NCBI GenBank assembly: GCA_029449245.1
Contig: JANATF010000003.1
Coordinates: 3,162,001 to 3,226,000 of the forward strand
DNA: 64,000 bases
From: Mortierella alpina
Lineage: Eukaryota > Mortierellomycota > Mortierellomycetes > Mortierellales > Mortierellaceae
Direction: 5' to 3'
In this document: positions 47,301 to 59,324 of the stretch, piece after piece
Position numbering within the stretch: the stretch's first letter is position 1
Layout: every line of letters starts with the position of its first letter
Made by a program: the position numbers and the translations under genes
The notes under the pieces: generated by a model
What the model was told of the DNA's origin: nothing
The model's input: the letters and a program-made list of their open reading frames with translations, nothing else
Database searches by the model: none

Positions 47301-48476
47301 CGAGGGGTCAGCAAGCATACGGTCGGCTAGTCCACTGTCTCCAAGTGGACCAAAGCGACCATGGTTTGCAAGATTGTTTGATTTCAGACCACAGGTAATA
47401 CCCTTGCCTTACAGCAGAGGCATTCGCGTTGATAGCGGCGCATCTAAATTCTCTCGGGCTTCTGTTCTCTAGCCGTTGGCATTTCGTAGCCATTGGTCTG
47501 CAGCCGAGACCCAAGAGCGTGTGGAATCTATCCTGAAGGAGCTCTTCCACTCTGGTATCCAGTTGGAGCCATACAAGCAGCCATCGTTCGGCATCAAGTG
47601 TCGCTTTGAGGGTGGAGGTAGGCAGAAAAAACAAGATTGTCAATTAGGCCGCAGCAAGGGATAACCAGATTACTGACCTCCGTCGCCTGTTTTGTATACA
47701 TGCCTTGCACAGTCATTGACGAGCAGCCAGCAAAGCCGGTCAAGTTCAAGATTGACATCGTTGAAAAAGCAGGGAGCTTTGCTTCGAGTGCCAGTATCGT
47801 CAGTAATCACAGCAACACGAGCACAAGCAGCGCGGGCAGCAACATCATTTCATCATCGGCCTTGGCAGCTATCCTTGCCTCAGTGGATTTACATCATTAC
47901 TTCCCTACTAATCATAGCAATGGACAGTCAACCGCTGGCTCTCATCTCCTCGTGCGAACTCCAGCGGGAACGGTAGCACCAGGGGCTGGCCGTCGCGCAA
48001 GTGACGGAGGTTCGATTCTTTCAAGTGCAGCAGCAGCAATGTCGACAGGTCCAACCGCTGCCACTTCTGCTCGCAACCCGCTCCAACATCTACATCACCA
48101 CCACCACCACCACCAACACCATCAATCGTATCATATGTATCACCATTCAACGGGATCCGAGGGTGGATCCCCAACCGCGGCTGCCACCAGTCAGTATGGG
48201 TACTCCCCGCTTCTACAGACGCCGTCAGTACCACAGCGAGTGGTCAAAGTGACTCTGAACCAGCAGCAAGGTGCAAACTCAACACTGAAGATCATCTTTG
48301 AAAAGTTGTTGGTGATTTGGGAGCAGCAAGCACAGTTCCATGATCAGCAGTTGATGGTCGCTGCTATCACGGTTAACACCCACACGCACCCTCGTGGATC
48401 AATGCCATCCGAGTTCAACTTGATACGAACCCCTCCTCCGACCGTGCGGAAGGCCCCAAGAGGCCCCGCCATCTAG
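43310..48476 (+). CDS. SAD/BRSK-Gin4 type Ser/Thr protein kinase
   Basis: Cell-polarity/morphogenesis kinase of the AMPK-related group, about 1229 residues. Exons: 43310-43721, 44442-44628, 44713-44853, 44995-45145, 45240-45455, 45558-45897, 46003-about 47186, about 47245-47394, 47473-47617, 47713-48476. A His/Gln/Pro-rich N-terminus precedes the kinase domain (about 123-380): [10 protein letters not shown] glycine loop, VAVKII with Lys155, HRDLKPEN (Asp250), DFG (268-270), and activation-loop [15 protein letters not shown] with Thr283 in the LKB1-type site. [18 protein letters not shown] after the domain is typical of Gin4/Hsl1/[15 protein letters not shown] and the 47473-47800 exons resemble the BRSK C-terminal KA1-like region. 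The junction near 47187-47244 is weak. Poly-Ala and poly-His tracts lie in exons 7 and 10. Septin or cell-cycle roles are inferred from the family. Confidence 0.87.
44258..44294. repeat. (CT)n tract in kinase intron 1
   Basis: About 18 CT units on the sense strand within the 720-nt first intron. Confidence 0.85.
44882..44899. repeat. Poly-C run of 18 in kinase intron 3
   Basis: Eighteen consecutive C on the sense strand, in the intron 44854-44994 between the catalytic-loop exons. Confidence 0.85.
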
Positions 48477-49056
48477 ACAAAACACCAGAGAATATATCAT
48501 AGAAGGAAGGCAATCCATACTGTTAAAGTGGCATCTGTGTGGAACATCTTATGTATGATCAAGAGTACGACGCGAGAACACTGAAGATGCACATCGCGGC
48601 TGATTACGACTGCGAGCGTGGGCTCCAAGCGCGATCAATTTTTTGGGAAGACAAACGCAAGCACACCCCCCAGGCGGACGCAATTCCGTCGCCCGCGCCC
48701 CCTTATTTTTTTGTCTCCACCGTGGACGCTTGCTACGACACCTTCGCCCTCGTCCCTGCCCTCGCCTCTGCACCCCTCGCTGCTCTGTGCTCCATTCCGA
48801 CCATTCGACTCGCTGCACTCCATCCTCACGTCGTGTAATCTCATCCTCTGCGTGTTGCTCCCACAGCAGGAGAACTGCCATTGACCACTCAACCCCTGCT
48901 CTTGGCGCACGGCCACATTCGAGCCATTCAACTCCCTGCGAAAAACGCTTCGCATCTTAACAGCAACTTGCAGCAGGACCACAGCAACATAGACACAACA
49001 ACAGCCGCAGGACAGAGCCCACAGTTGAACTTACTCTCCACCGGACCAGCGCTACT
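48477..49056. other. Spacer between kinase and MINDY genes
   Basis: 3' flank of the kinase and promoter/leader of the MINDY gene; C-rich from 48660 to 48900. No gene seen. Confidence 0.5.
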
Positions 49057-52043
49057 ATGAGCGGAGACAAGGACCAGGAAGATTTGCCAGCTTTGAACCA
49101 GCTCAGTTTGAGTTCAGCAGCGGCCACAGTGGATGCCACAAGGATGACGGCTGACCCGAAAGGCGCGTCCAAGGCTGACGGCAGCCAAGACTCCGCAGGG
49201 ATCAGCGTGCAGCCAGTCAGTGCGTCTGCGCCGAATGCCACGTTTCCTTCGTCAGCGATAGGGAATAAGCTTGAAGACGTGAGCAGTGGTCTTGGCAAGG
49301 TACAGAATGAAAAAAGCGCAACAGCCCAAACAGCCCAAGGCACTCTATGCCGTCGACACAAGCGTGTGATACGCACTGGCATCTCTATACTGAATGCACT
49401 CTGTGCTTCTCTTTTTGCTCTCTCTCCTTCTCGCTTCTCCTTCACTACCATTCACCACACCAGCAGGACCAAGGCTCAAACGACCGACTGCCGCAGGATC
49501 AGAATCAAGGGCTAGGCGACATGACTACCACATCATTCGCCCATATCAGCAATTCTTCCGCTGACCCATCCGTTTTCACACCTCCCTCCCCAGTCTCCAC
49601 CAACCCATTCCGACGCAGCCCTTCAGTATCCCCACGATCAGGTACGGCCTTGCCGTCTCCGACCCCTGCAGCCAGCGCCGTATTCGATGGCGAAGACCCC
49701 TTCTCGGTTTCTGCCTCAGTCTCGGCGGACGGCAATGTAGGCCCACCATTACCTTTCCGTGCTTCTGCAGCCCTTCCTCCTTCCACAGCCCCCACACAGC
49801 CAGAGTCGCAGTTGTATTCACAGCCGGATACTCCTCCAGATCTGCCCCCACCCCCCGCATATGTGCAGATCGAGGACTCGACGTCTCAGGAGACCACTCC
49901 TGCATTGGTCACCGACGTGATCGACCCCAGAACAAGTACTCCGGTATTATCACCACAACCCCCGTCTCCAGTAGTAACAGCAGTGGCATCAACGTCAGCT
50001 CCAATACGGGCGGAAATAACAGCTGCAGCAGAGCCGAGGATGCCAGTCGTCAGGGATGCTGAACCAACAACTGAATATGTTTTGAAGCCGATTGACTGGA
50101 TTGACCCTGCGACTGGCATAGAGAAGCGGATCAAGATTATCACGCAGAATGGTAAGGAATAGAAGAAATCGCACACTATCAAGCGGCACGCGATATGGCA
50201 AGCGGTGAAGAGTGAGAAGAAGGAGTCGACCATGTGAGATTTTGTCTCTAATGTTGTTTCTGTTGCTTGATAGAAAACGGACCATGTCCATTACTAGCGT
50301 TGTGTAACACATTGATCCTACAAGGAAAAGTCGCCATTCGACCTTACGACCGCCCCACAATCGGATACGGACATCTACTGGAGCTGCTGGCGGATTATTT
50401 GCTGAACGAAGACCTATCCGAATCCGCATCCAATCCGACCCCATCGGCTTCTGGTACGCAGCGTGTGGGCGAGAGGGTTGAGGGAGAAAAGATGACGTCG
50501 CGTCTCGAGATTGAATCCGCGCTGAGGTTGTTGCCGCATCTGGAGCATGGACTGGACGTGAACGTGTTCTTCAAGTCCATTCGCGGGTTCGAATCGACTG
50601 CAGAACTGGGACTCTTTCATACATTCGGCGTCGAGCTCGTGCATGGGTGGGTGGTCAGTCCAGTCATTGATCCGTCCATGTACGCCCTCGTGGATGGACC
50701 TGCGGGCGTTACGAGTTACAACAAGGCCGTGGAATGTATCGTCAGCGGCGATGATGCGGGCGGTGGACTGGTAGTAGAGAATCTGAGTGGCGGTGTGGCT
50801 TCGATCTCGAACTCGAATCAGGGGTCTAATAACAGCTTTGGCGCAAGTGTCCATGATGCAAACTTAACGAACGAGAGAGTGAGCAGGGCCTTAGTCGTTC
50901 AAGAGTTTATGAACTCAACCAAGACGCAGCTGACACACTATGGACTACACGTGTTGCAGGAGAGTCTGCCAGAAGGCCATCTGTGCGCCTTCTTCAGGAA
51001 TAATCATGTAAGATTCTATGATGCTCTCTACTACTCATTATGGCCAGTTCTGATTGTCTGTTGATTTGTGGTGTGTGATATTGAGTGTTCTCTGTTGCTC
51101 TTACCATTGTTGTCATTTAGTTCTGTACACTTTTCAAGAATCCAATGGATGGGAATCTTTATACCCTTGTCACCGACCAGAGTCTGGCGCATGAACAATC
51201 GATCGTTTGGGAGTCACTCGTCAATGTGGACGGCGCGGGCGATTTTCTAGATGGGTTGTTCAGACATGGCGCACTCGAGATCGGAGATTATGCCCGCAAT
51301 GACCAGCCCCTGGATTCTCAGCACTCTGTCAACGGCGATGGAGGTGGCGACGAAGAGTAAGTTGATATGCATTTGAATGGCGCGGTACAATTTTTTAATT
51401 TTGGTCCGCTTGTATTTGGCATTACTCCTTGATTATTTACTCATGATATGGCTACCTTTCTTGGAATTCTTGCTTTAGTTTTGCTCTTGCCCTTCAATTG
51501 CAACAGCAGGAGGAGGAAGAGGAACAGCGTAGACTCCAAAAACAAAAGAGCAGGAAATCCAATTCTCATGGGAATGCTGCAGGAGGCCGGAGTAGTGTTG
51601 AAGGCAGCAGTAGCAGCAGTGGTGGCGGCGCGTTCCAATCCATTCAGAACCATACATTTGAGACTGATGAACAAATGGCCGCAAGATTGCACCAGGAGTA
51701 CCTTGCTAGTAGTCAGCAGCAGTTGCAGCAACAGCAGCAGCAACAGCAACAACAACAGGAGCTGTTGAATCGGCAGCAGGGCGTCAACCGACCTTATTCT
51801 CCAGCGGGGATGTACAGTCAGTATCCGGGCACGCATGCTGCATCGCAACCATACTACGACGCGTACCAAGCACCGACAGGGCAGTCTCAGCGGCCACCTC
51901 AAGCACAGACCCCGAATTCCAGTCATACGCAAGGAAGCCAAGTACTACAACAGGCACCACCGCATCGACAGGGAGGTCATGGTCGTCACCGCAATTCGAG
52001 CGAGAGCAGTAGTCGCAAGGACAAATCTTGCATCATCTCATAG
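49057..52043 (+). CDS. MINDY-family deubiquitinase with CaaX box
   Basis: Cysteine protease trimming Lys48-linked ubiquitin chains, MINDY-1/2 (FAM63) type, 820 residues. Exons 49057-49299, 49467-50151, 50274-51007, 51121-51356, 51479-52043; phases close. Residues 1-290 are disordered and include PPPPAYVQIEDS, a PPxY motif. The catalytic domain starts about 290. Cys314 lies in QNENGPCPLLALCNTL, restored across intron 2, and the catalytic His554 in LCAFFRNNHFCTLFK, restored across intron 3; LYTLVTDQSLAHEQSIVWES follows as in the family. After it come two MIU/UIM-like ubiquitin-binding helices (DFALALQLQQQEEEEE and DEQMAARLHQEYL), a poly-Gln tract, and a C-terminal CIIS, a CaaX prenylation box. 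Membrane anchoring is thus predicted. The activity assignment rests on family knowledge. Confidence 0.9.
51709..51762. repeat. CAG/CAA repeat encoding poly-Gln in MINDY
   Basis: Mixed CAG/CAA codons within exon 5 give a run of about 15 Gln broken by one Leu. Confidence 0.8.
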
Positions 52044-52246
52044 CATTGCCCCAACCTCTGCCGTTGTCAGGGAATCGATTCAATGCAGAATAATACCATT
52101 AAAGGAAATGCAAGTTATTTTTTAAGGCTACTTTTGCATTGGACTTGATCATCGTTATGAGAAAGTGGGAGGACGAAGAGGTGGTGAACGAGAAAAATAG
52201 GGTGAGACGGAGAGTGGGGAGACGGAAACTAGAACGTGTGTATTGT

Positions 52247-53483
52247 CTACTTGGCGGCAACCTCAACCTTGGTCTCCTCCTTCTTCAATCCCTGGCGGTA
52301 ACTACAAAGGAAGAGATGTCACGGCAAAAGAAGAAAATAAGAATAGTTTAGCATGAGGTTGAGATATAATGACCATGAAGCTGTCTCTCAATCCTATTCA
52401 CAAAGTAGGTGTGTAAACTGTAACGTACTCGAAGATGCGGTAGAGCTGGGTCAGTCCGGTGGCAGCGACGAACAGGTTGACGGTGAACAAGCTGTAATTC
52501 TTGGGGATAATGACCAGCGAGTATCTGGACCAGATCAACCCGGTGGCGGCCAGGGCTATTCAATACGAACAAAAGGAGACGGCTGTCAGAAGCTGGACAA
52601 CGGAAAAAAAAGAGGCATGAGGGGGAAAGTAAACCTACCGACGTTCTGGGACAAGGACAAGTTCTCAGCAGGGCGGCTCAAGTCACCGATACCGGCACCG
52701 ACCAAGGCCTATCGTTATCAAAAAGTGAAAATGAAAACCCTCGGCATGAGTTTTTTTTGTACGATTCCATACATTCGACAGAGGAGCGGGAGGAGCGCAT
52801 GTGTTTGTTGATAGGGCGGCGATAAGTCGCGCGCTTTTTTGCGCGTGCAGTCCAATTAAGCCCTGGAAAGAGTCGTCTGGAGGTCCTCACTGTTCGCGCG
52901 GGTCTTTCTTTTCAATGTACCACTGCGTGGCCGCAGAGATCGTCCACTGTCAACACACGAGTCTTGAATATGTCGAGTGTTCGTCCATCTGCCTTCCATA
53001 AGTTTCCGCTCGCACACTAAATATTCATGCTGCTGCAGCTGCCCGTCCTGATTATCGTAAATCCGAGGATATGGAGAAGACTTTCGCCTCTTCCAAGCAA
53101 AGACAATAAGAGAGAAAGCAACGTACCCACTTGGCAGCAGGAGCCCAGAAGTGAATGGTTTTGGGACCTAATGGGCGATGAAAAGGCGATCAGTTTCACT
53201 ACTCTCAACAGCTCGTCTATCTATCAAGTTCGGTCCGTCTGCAGAGACTGGCCGCAACGGCCCGATTTGTCTCCCGTTGGTTGGTCCAAGTCGAGCGAGT
53301 AGACATTGTTTATCATGTGCGCGTTTGTTGGGTGCTGTACTCGCACTTCCATGCATTATAAATCGAGTGACTAGAGCCGATCTCTGCGAGCGATAACGTG
53401 AGTGGGATAAGGGCCATACCGGCAGGGTGGTTCATGAACCTCTGGAAGCCCGACTGTACGACGGCGGGTGCTGCGGATGACAT
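52247..53483 (-). CDS. MPC2: Mitochondrial pyruvate carrier subunit 2
   Basis: Inner-membrane subunit which pairs with MPC1 to import pyruvate into the mitochondrial matrix. Five exons (53420-53483, 53127-53167, 52639-52708, 52429-52555, 52247-52301) give 118 residues with closed phases, the usual size. The protein reads MSSAAPAVVQSGFQRFMNHP, then AGPKTIHFWAPAAKW, GLSRPAEN-like DLSRPAENLSLSQNVALAAT, and IWSRYSLVIIPKNYSLFTVN, all hallmark MPC2 segments, with three predicted membrane spans. The tail is a charged GLKKEETKVEVAAK. One exon is only 41 nt. The start is fixed by the first ATG before the conserved amphipathic N-terminus. The MPC1 partner is not in this window. Confidence 0.95.
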
Positions 53484-53816
53484 GGCTGATGAGATGTGGG
53501 GGAGAGGAGCGAACGATGGGAATGAACACAACGAGTCCACACTGCTCTTGCACACACCGGGCATATCTCCCGGCGATCGGATACGATTTTTCGGTGGCTT
53601 CATCGGTCACTTTTCTTTTCTCCACAGCCCGCACCACCCAACAATTGCGCGACCTCTCTTTTCAGGGCTCACCGAGAACTGTGCAATTGCCCGCACCTCT
53701 GTGTGCTTGCGCCTTTCGCGCCTGCCATCCCTGCACAGTACCGTAGCATGGTTTTGTTGCCTCAATGGCTTTATTTTTATCCCGATATGGCATTTCACGC
53801 AGTTCTCGCTCATCCT
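53484..53816. other. Short spacer between MPC2 and the Csc1-like gene
   Basis: 333 bases that must hold the promoter of MPC2 and the terminator of the next upstream gene on the same strand. Nothing specific recognised. Confidence 0.5.
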
Positions 53817-56800
53817 TCACGATCGTCGCGCATTAGGCGGCGCTGATGCTGGCGGCGCTGAACCACTCAGACCCTGGTCTCTCACCAGATCCAGTCTCGG
53901 TCCGCGACCAGGTAAAGACCTCGGGGGAAGGCTGCCGCTTCCACCTCCTCCAGCCTCAGATCCAACCGTGCCTCGCCTGCGAGTAGACCCCGCGTTTGAG
54001 AGACGCCGCTCGGGATGGTGGTAGTACACATCGTTGATCCCTTCCAGCGCAGCGTTCCGGCTTGAGCTGGTCGGGCGTACACTCTCGTCCGAGGGCGGCA
54101 TTGGAAGACTAGGTCCGACCCTAACATTGCTCGAGCCATCATCATGAACATCCATCACCAACGTCGACCCCTGCACCTCCATATGAGTGCCGTCCTGACC
54201 CTGTGTATCATCAGCAATCTCACTGCCTTCTGCATCTTCCTCATCCTGTCCACCGCCGGCAAGATTATCCCCTTCGTCATAGGTCTGATATTGGTCCGGA
54301 TCCATGTCAGGGATCATCGTCGACGGAGGCCATTCATGACCCTCTGCCATGGCTTCCTCGTCGCCCATACGAGATCGTTTGGCACGCTTTCCAACCGATC
54401 CCAAAGATTTCTCTCCCTTCTGAAGTGGTAGCCACAACGTCGGGAGTGGACCCGAGAGCGCTGGATGCGCGTAATGTCGCATCCCGGAATTCAGCACTCC
54501 AAAGTAGAATGTCATGGGCGGTTGCCGGTAGTCAGTGTACCGATCTGGAATGGCTTGATAGTCATCGTCGTCTACAACACTCTTGGGCATTCGTCGCCTC
54601 GTACCCCCAGGAGTAATCACGGCTGCTGGCAGTGAAGGTGGTGCTGCCAAGTTGCTGGCTATTTCCATCGTTGTTGTGCTGCTGATACTCAACTCTGAGT
54701 TCTCATGCGCCCCCTGGTTCGATTGCATAGTGTCCTTGTTGTGCCCGTTAACAGATTGCAAACCCGCGGAATCCACCGCGACAAGAGTGCCATTGTCCAG
54801 CGGTGAGCTGTGTTCTGTTACCTGAGGATGCTGAACTCCTTCAGGGACCACAACGTCATCCGGTCGCAGCAGCTGCAGCGGAACAAACTTTGCTGTTAGC
54901 TTATACGTCGCCGTGGTCCAGTACCAGAACCACACGGTGCCAATGGGGAGGGGGGCCAGGAGTACTCCAAAGACGTATGCTTGCTTCAGCATGAAAAGAC
55001 CCAGCATCGTCAGCTGAAACGTTACCAGACCTAGCGTCAATCGGTTGTAGACCATGGGCCACATCTGTCCGCTCGACTCGTGAGGATGAAAGTAGACGTA
55101 AAGGACTTGGTACTTGAAGACGAGGATCCCAATGGCAAAATATAGGACGCCAAAGACCAGGATCAGGGGCTTGATGCAAGAGTAGATCAGAATAACCACA
55201 AACACCAGCGTGGCGTTGGAATAGACGACTCCATAGGGCAATTCTGGTGGCGCTCGTGCCTCGGCGTAATCTCGTGGGGTCCGGGACACAAACCCCTGAA
55301 AGACTTGACCAAAGACGTCCCCAATCTGCAAAAGCTGCAACGGGAACAAGCCGATTCCTCGCAAAATGGTGTAATTGACAAAGAAGGGTGCGACACGGGG
55401 CAAAGACGCCGCCAGGATCAACGTCAACTCCCCAAGGTTGTGGTAGACTTTGTCAAACGCCTGAGCCCAGGTTCCGACGATGGTGAACACCAGAACGACA
55501 TTGAACAGAATGAACGTGAAGTACTTGTTGTACAGCGACTGCTCAATCTCAGAGTGCGACTGCATTCCCTGGCGTCTACAAAGCGAAAGCAGGATCTTGG
55601 GTACGACTGCCAAGAAGACGATCACTCCCACGGTCGGAAGAAATCCTTGGATAAGAGACTTGAGGATCCGGTGCTTGCCTGCAAGCCTCGAGATGCCCGG
55701 AAAGATCTTGTTCAGCGAGTCCAGGTTCAAGAACGACGAGAACACACTGACGGGCCCGGCCCAGAAGAACACGAGGAAGAAGCAGATGACATTGACAACC
55801 ACCGTTCGCACAGCGATCTCGCCCGGTGGTAGATTCAAATTGTCCCAATAGACATCGCGGGGCTCTGGTGCCAGAAAGGTCTCGCAAGTAAGCGTCTCCT
55901 CCGTGTTGACCGTTTGCGCCAGGATTTGCTACCCATATTTGTACAGATAGACATCATGAAAGGAATAAGACACAGAACGTTTCGTCTCCAAAGAAAGGTC
56001 GAGAAAAGATACGCAATTCGAACTTACCGCAGACTGCATATCCTCAAAGGTTACAAAACCAATGCTGGTAGCAGCGTAGACACGCGACCTGCGCATCGTT
56101 TGAACCGCCTTGTCCAGGGTCGCAAAGACCTCGCGAAAATGGTCTATTTTATCGACCTTCTTCCCAAATATCCCCATGAACCCAAGCCGCATGCTCGGTC
56201 TCTCCTTGATCAATCCCGTCCGTAGCACAGGCGACGATCGCTCGTCTGATCCCGGAAGATGGTCATGGCTCGTCTCTTGAGGGTTCTCGCCCAGGCTTAC
56301 AGCCGCTGCGGTTGCAGTTATTGCAGTCCCACTGTGATGGTGGTGATGGTGCTCAAGACACTTGTCGTTCTCTGCCATGATAGCATCAGGGTCGTAGTCC
56401 GCCCTTCGTGGCGGATTGCCATAGTATCTTGCATAAGCGAGCTCCAATGCTTTGAGGGCATGAGCACGCTGTTCAATGAGCCGTTTCAGCTTTCGAACAT
56501 GGAGACCGATGTGCGCGTTCACGACGGTACCGACTTGCAACGATTCATAAAACGTTGCTAAAGCTTTTTCGTTTTGCAGAGCCACGGGCAGTCCGACAAC
56601 CATGATAGATCTGTTAACGATCGCCTTCCGTCGCTTTAGAAGGTACTCTCGCCGAGCTTTGATGTAACCCTCATATGTGTACCAGAGATGGTAGATGGTA
56701 AGGAGCGAGAACAGCCAGGCGAAGGTAAACTGGGTAAAGAGGTACAACAAGGAAGTTCCCGGCCGAGGTTCAGTGCCAGGCAACGATGGGTCACTTTGAT

Positions 56801-57662
56801 TATTACCATCATCCGGGTCGGTTGGCAAGCGACCATCAAACGTAGAGTAGTTGTTGACGGGGAGGATGATGAGGATGCCCGGGATCATGCACATTGCAAA
56901 TAGTCGCGCAGAAACTTCGAAGAACCGCAACATCTATTGACCGGTGATGGATAGGGATGCTTAACACAACTGAAGGAGGCGAGACGAGTAAGGGGAATGA
57001 TAAACGAGGAGCCGGCGACTTACCATAGCTGCATCCAGCCCTACGCAGTCCAGTACAACGGACTCTTTTATTGTCAGCAGTTCCGTGATCCATACAAAGA
57101 ACTTTGGTGAGAGGCGAGGCGGAGTATGTCTTTTGTGCGGCCAAGACGGGCAAACGTGTCAGATCATGTCGTAGTATTTGATATTTAAAACGACTTCCAT
57201 CTTCGAAAGAGTGTTTCTACGCGTACTCTAATTACCTTCTCAACTTCGTCCTTGGTGCAAAGATCGTGGGCCATCGTGTGCGCAAGGTGCAAAATGCCAG
57301 GAAGGAGCCGAGACCAAGTGCGATGGAAATGGCCAGCTGGGTCTTGAGACCGGATGTGTTGGCGGATGCTGGGTGACCTTTATATGGAAAGCAAACAAGG
57401 CAGTGCACCTTTTGCTGGTGAGTCAACAGTTTCCTTCCACAAAGCGGGGAGTGAACCGTGCATGTGTGCCATCGTTTAACAAGGATAAGGTTGGGGGTGT
57501 CTCATATCATGAAAGACATGGATCGTTTGATTTTTTCACGTCGATGGTTATCCACATACCGTCTGGGGCAAGATGAGCGACAGTGGCTCCAGATCCAAGG
57601 TAAGGCGATCTGCATTCAAATTCAAAGAATGGAGCAAAGGGAGCACTAGAAGCATCAGTCAT
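53817..57662 (-). CDS. Csc1/OSCA/TMEM63-type osmosensitive cation channel
   Basis: Predicted mechanosensitive or hyperosmolality-gated calcium-permeable channel of the plasma or internal membranes, 1119 residues. Exons 57560-57662, 57236-57368, 57024-57129, 56028-56933 and 53817-55928; phases close. The N-terminal RSN1 TM region is LKTQLAISIALGLGSFLAF, then ESVVLDCVGLDAAM joined to MLRFFEVSARLFAM, and a third span near YLFTQFTFAWLFSLLTIYHL. A cytosolic PHM7-type domain follows (about 190-400: SIMVVGLP, FYESLQVG, GFVTFEDMQSA) and carries an acidic insert with a six-His run. The RSN1 seven-TM domain (about 450-790) includes DNLNLPPGEIAVRT, QGFLPTVGVIVFLAVVPKIL and FGVLYFAIGILVFKYQ. The C-terminal 300 residues are disordered and acidic. 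The start at 57662 is the best ATG that splices in phase to exon 2, but is less sure than the rest. Confidence 0.88.
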
Positions 57663-58628
57663 GACATGCTGATGCGCGAGGCCCTGCTTAGAAGCATGGA
57701 GGACTGAGGAGCAGGAGACATGCAGCGAGTGATTGCACATCTTCCACAGTTTGCACGTTACGATGGTCCCTCGAAGAATGACTGAGCCCTGTCCATTGCT
57801 AGAAGCGTGAAGGGTCTGGATGCTGAATCCAATTAACCAAAGAAAAAATAGGAAGAATGGCCGGGGAGCAGGAACTTGAGAGGTGTAGCACACAGTGAAA
57901 AGACGCGAGCAGAGGGGAACGAGGGGACAGAGAGGAGAGTTGCCCAGCTCTAAGACCAACACTGGAGTATAAGTGAGGGTGGGGAGTATGTAAGCGTAAG
58001 CGTGCGATTGAGAGCAAGAGCAGGATTGAGAGTGAGAGAGCATCCGCACGCCACAACAAACACACACGACGCATAAGCAGACGAAGGAATTAGCGAATAT
58101 GAGCTGCTGCGAGACCCGTCCCTTTTCTTCACAGAGACGAGTGCAGTGACGATAATGCAACAATGCAAGAGAAGTCAGAGAACCATTTGCGTGCATCGAC
58201 GCGATTCAAACACGTTCTTTCCATTATGTAAACGTGTGCCATATCTGGTCTTCCTCACTTCTCGACCCATTTTCGCGTGCCTCGCAAACGATTCATGCAA
58301 CCCTTTACTTCTTCGTGGAGAATGTATGCAGAAGCAATCTCGCTCCTTTCCCCCTGTTCCAGTTCTGCCTTGCGCTTTCCTTCTCCCATCATGCGCATAA
58401 TCACGCGCTACTCGGGTACCATTCTGCTTCCCATGTTCGCCTCATCCAGTTACGATCTATATGGTCTACCTAGCCTAGGCAACAGCGTCTAACCAGCTCG
58501 CGCCTGTCGAGTACGACCTCAAATCTGCTGACGTCGGTCGGTCCGCTACTGACTGCTCTTTTTCTTTTGAAGAACTTTGTTGACATCGCGATATGGATGC
58601 TTAGCACCACCACACATCTCTCCAAAAA
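57663..58628. other. Divergent intergenic region, about 970 bp
   Basis: Shared upstream region of the Csc1-like gene (minus) and the small Cys-rich gene (plus). Open frames here have no support. Confidence 0.5.
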
Positions 58629-59165
58629 ATGTGTCACCGCGTTGTCTGTAATAACTGTGGCAAGTTCACTTGGGAAGGTAATACCAAAAATGCAAAAGGA
58701 GGAGAGGTCCTTACTTCTGAATTTTAGCTGATCCATGCAAACCTTGCGCATCCGTGCTCATCCAGTTGTGAATATTTGTTTGTTTCGTCTTGAATCCTTC
58801 TAGGCTGCGGACTTCATATCGCTCAAGCCTTGGCCGGACTAACCCTCGAGCAAATCTGCTCTTGTGATGATGGCCAAGGCAGCGAACATGCCTGGACAGC
58901 CTACAGCATCGCTTCCTCGTCCAATTCTGGTTCCAACTATACCCCAGTATACCCTGCGGGGCATTCGTCGTCTGCCGAATACAAACGTTCAAAGACTTCC
59001 TCCGCATCCACTGCAGAAGCCGCCGTGAAGAAGGAGAGACATGCTGCGACTTTGGAAGGGCTCAAGAAGAGCAGACAGGAAATTGAGCAGGAACTCAAGG
59101 AGTCGAACCAGGACGCATTACAACGGCTACTCAAGGGATTGTCACAGGCATCAGGTATCGAGTGA
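58629..59165 (+). CDS. Small Cys-rich, probably zinc-binding protein
   Basis: Exons 58629-58677 and 58804-59165 give 136 residues (phase 1). The N-terminus reads CHRVVCNNCGKFTWEGCGLH, rebuilt across the intron, then IAQALAGLTLEQICSCDDG. Two CxxC-like pairs plus His fit a compact zinc site; I recall small uncharacterised eukaryotic proteins with the pattern CxxCGKxTWxGCGxH, but cannot name a function. The middle is Ser-rich and the C-terminus (about 90-136) is a charged helix, possibly coiled coil: ATLEGLKKSRQEIEQELK. The start ATG has AAAAAATG context. Convergent with the next gene, only 160 bases away. Confidence 0.75.
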
Positions 59166-59324
59166 GGAGCATGACCAAGCCAATAAGCAATGTCTCCACT
59201 ACATTGACCCATGGCGGAGAAGACTAAGGATTTCCTATATGGATGCTTTATATACATTAAAAGAAGGGTCATCAATGGTATCTAGTGTCATGTCGTAAAA
59301 AAAAAATAACTGAGGATCAAGGTT

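Noticed and set aside
57507-58196. 229-codon minus-strand frame upstream of the channel gene
   Set aside because: Only its last part from the ATG at 57662 splices in phase into the channel; the upstream part has no support and is best read as promoter or leader.
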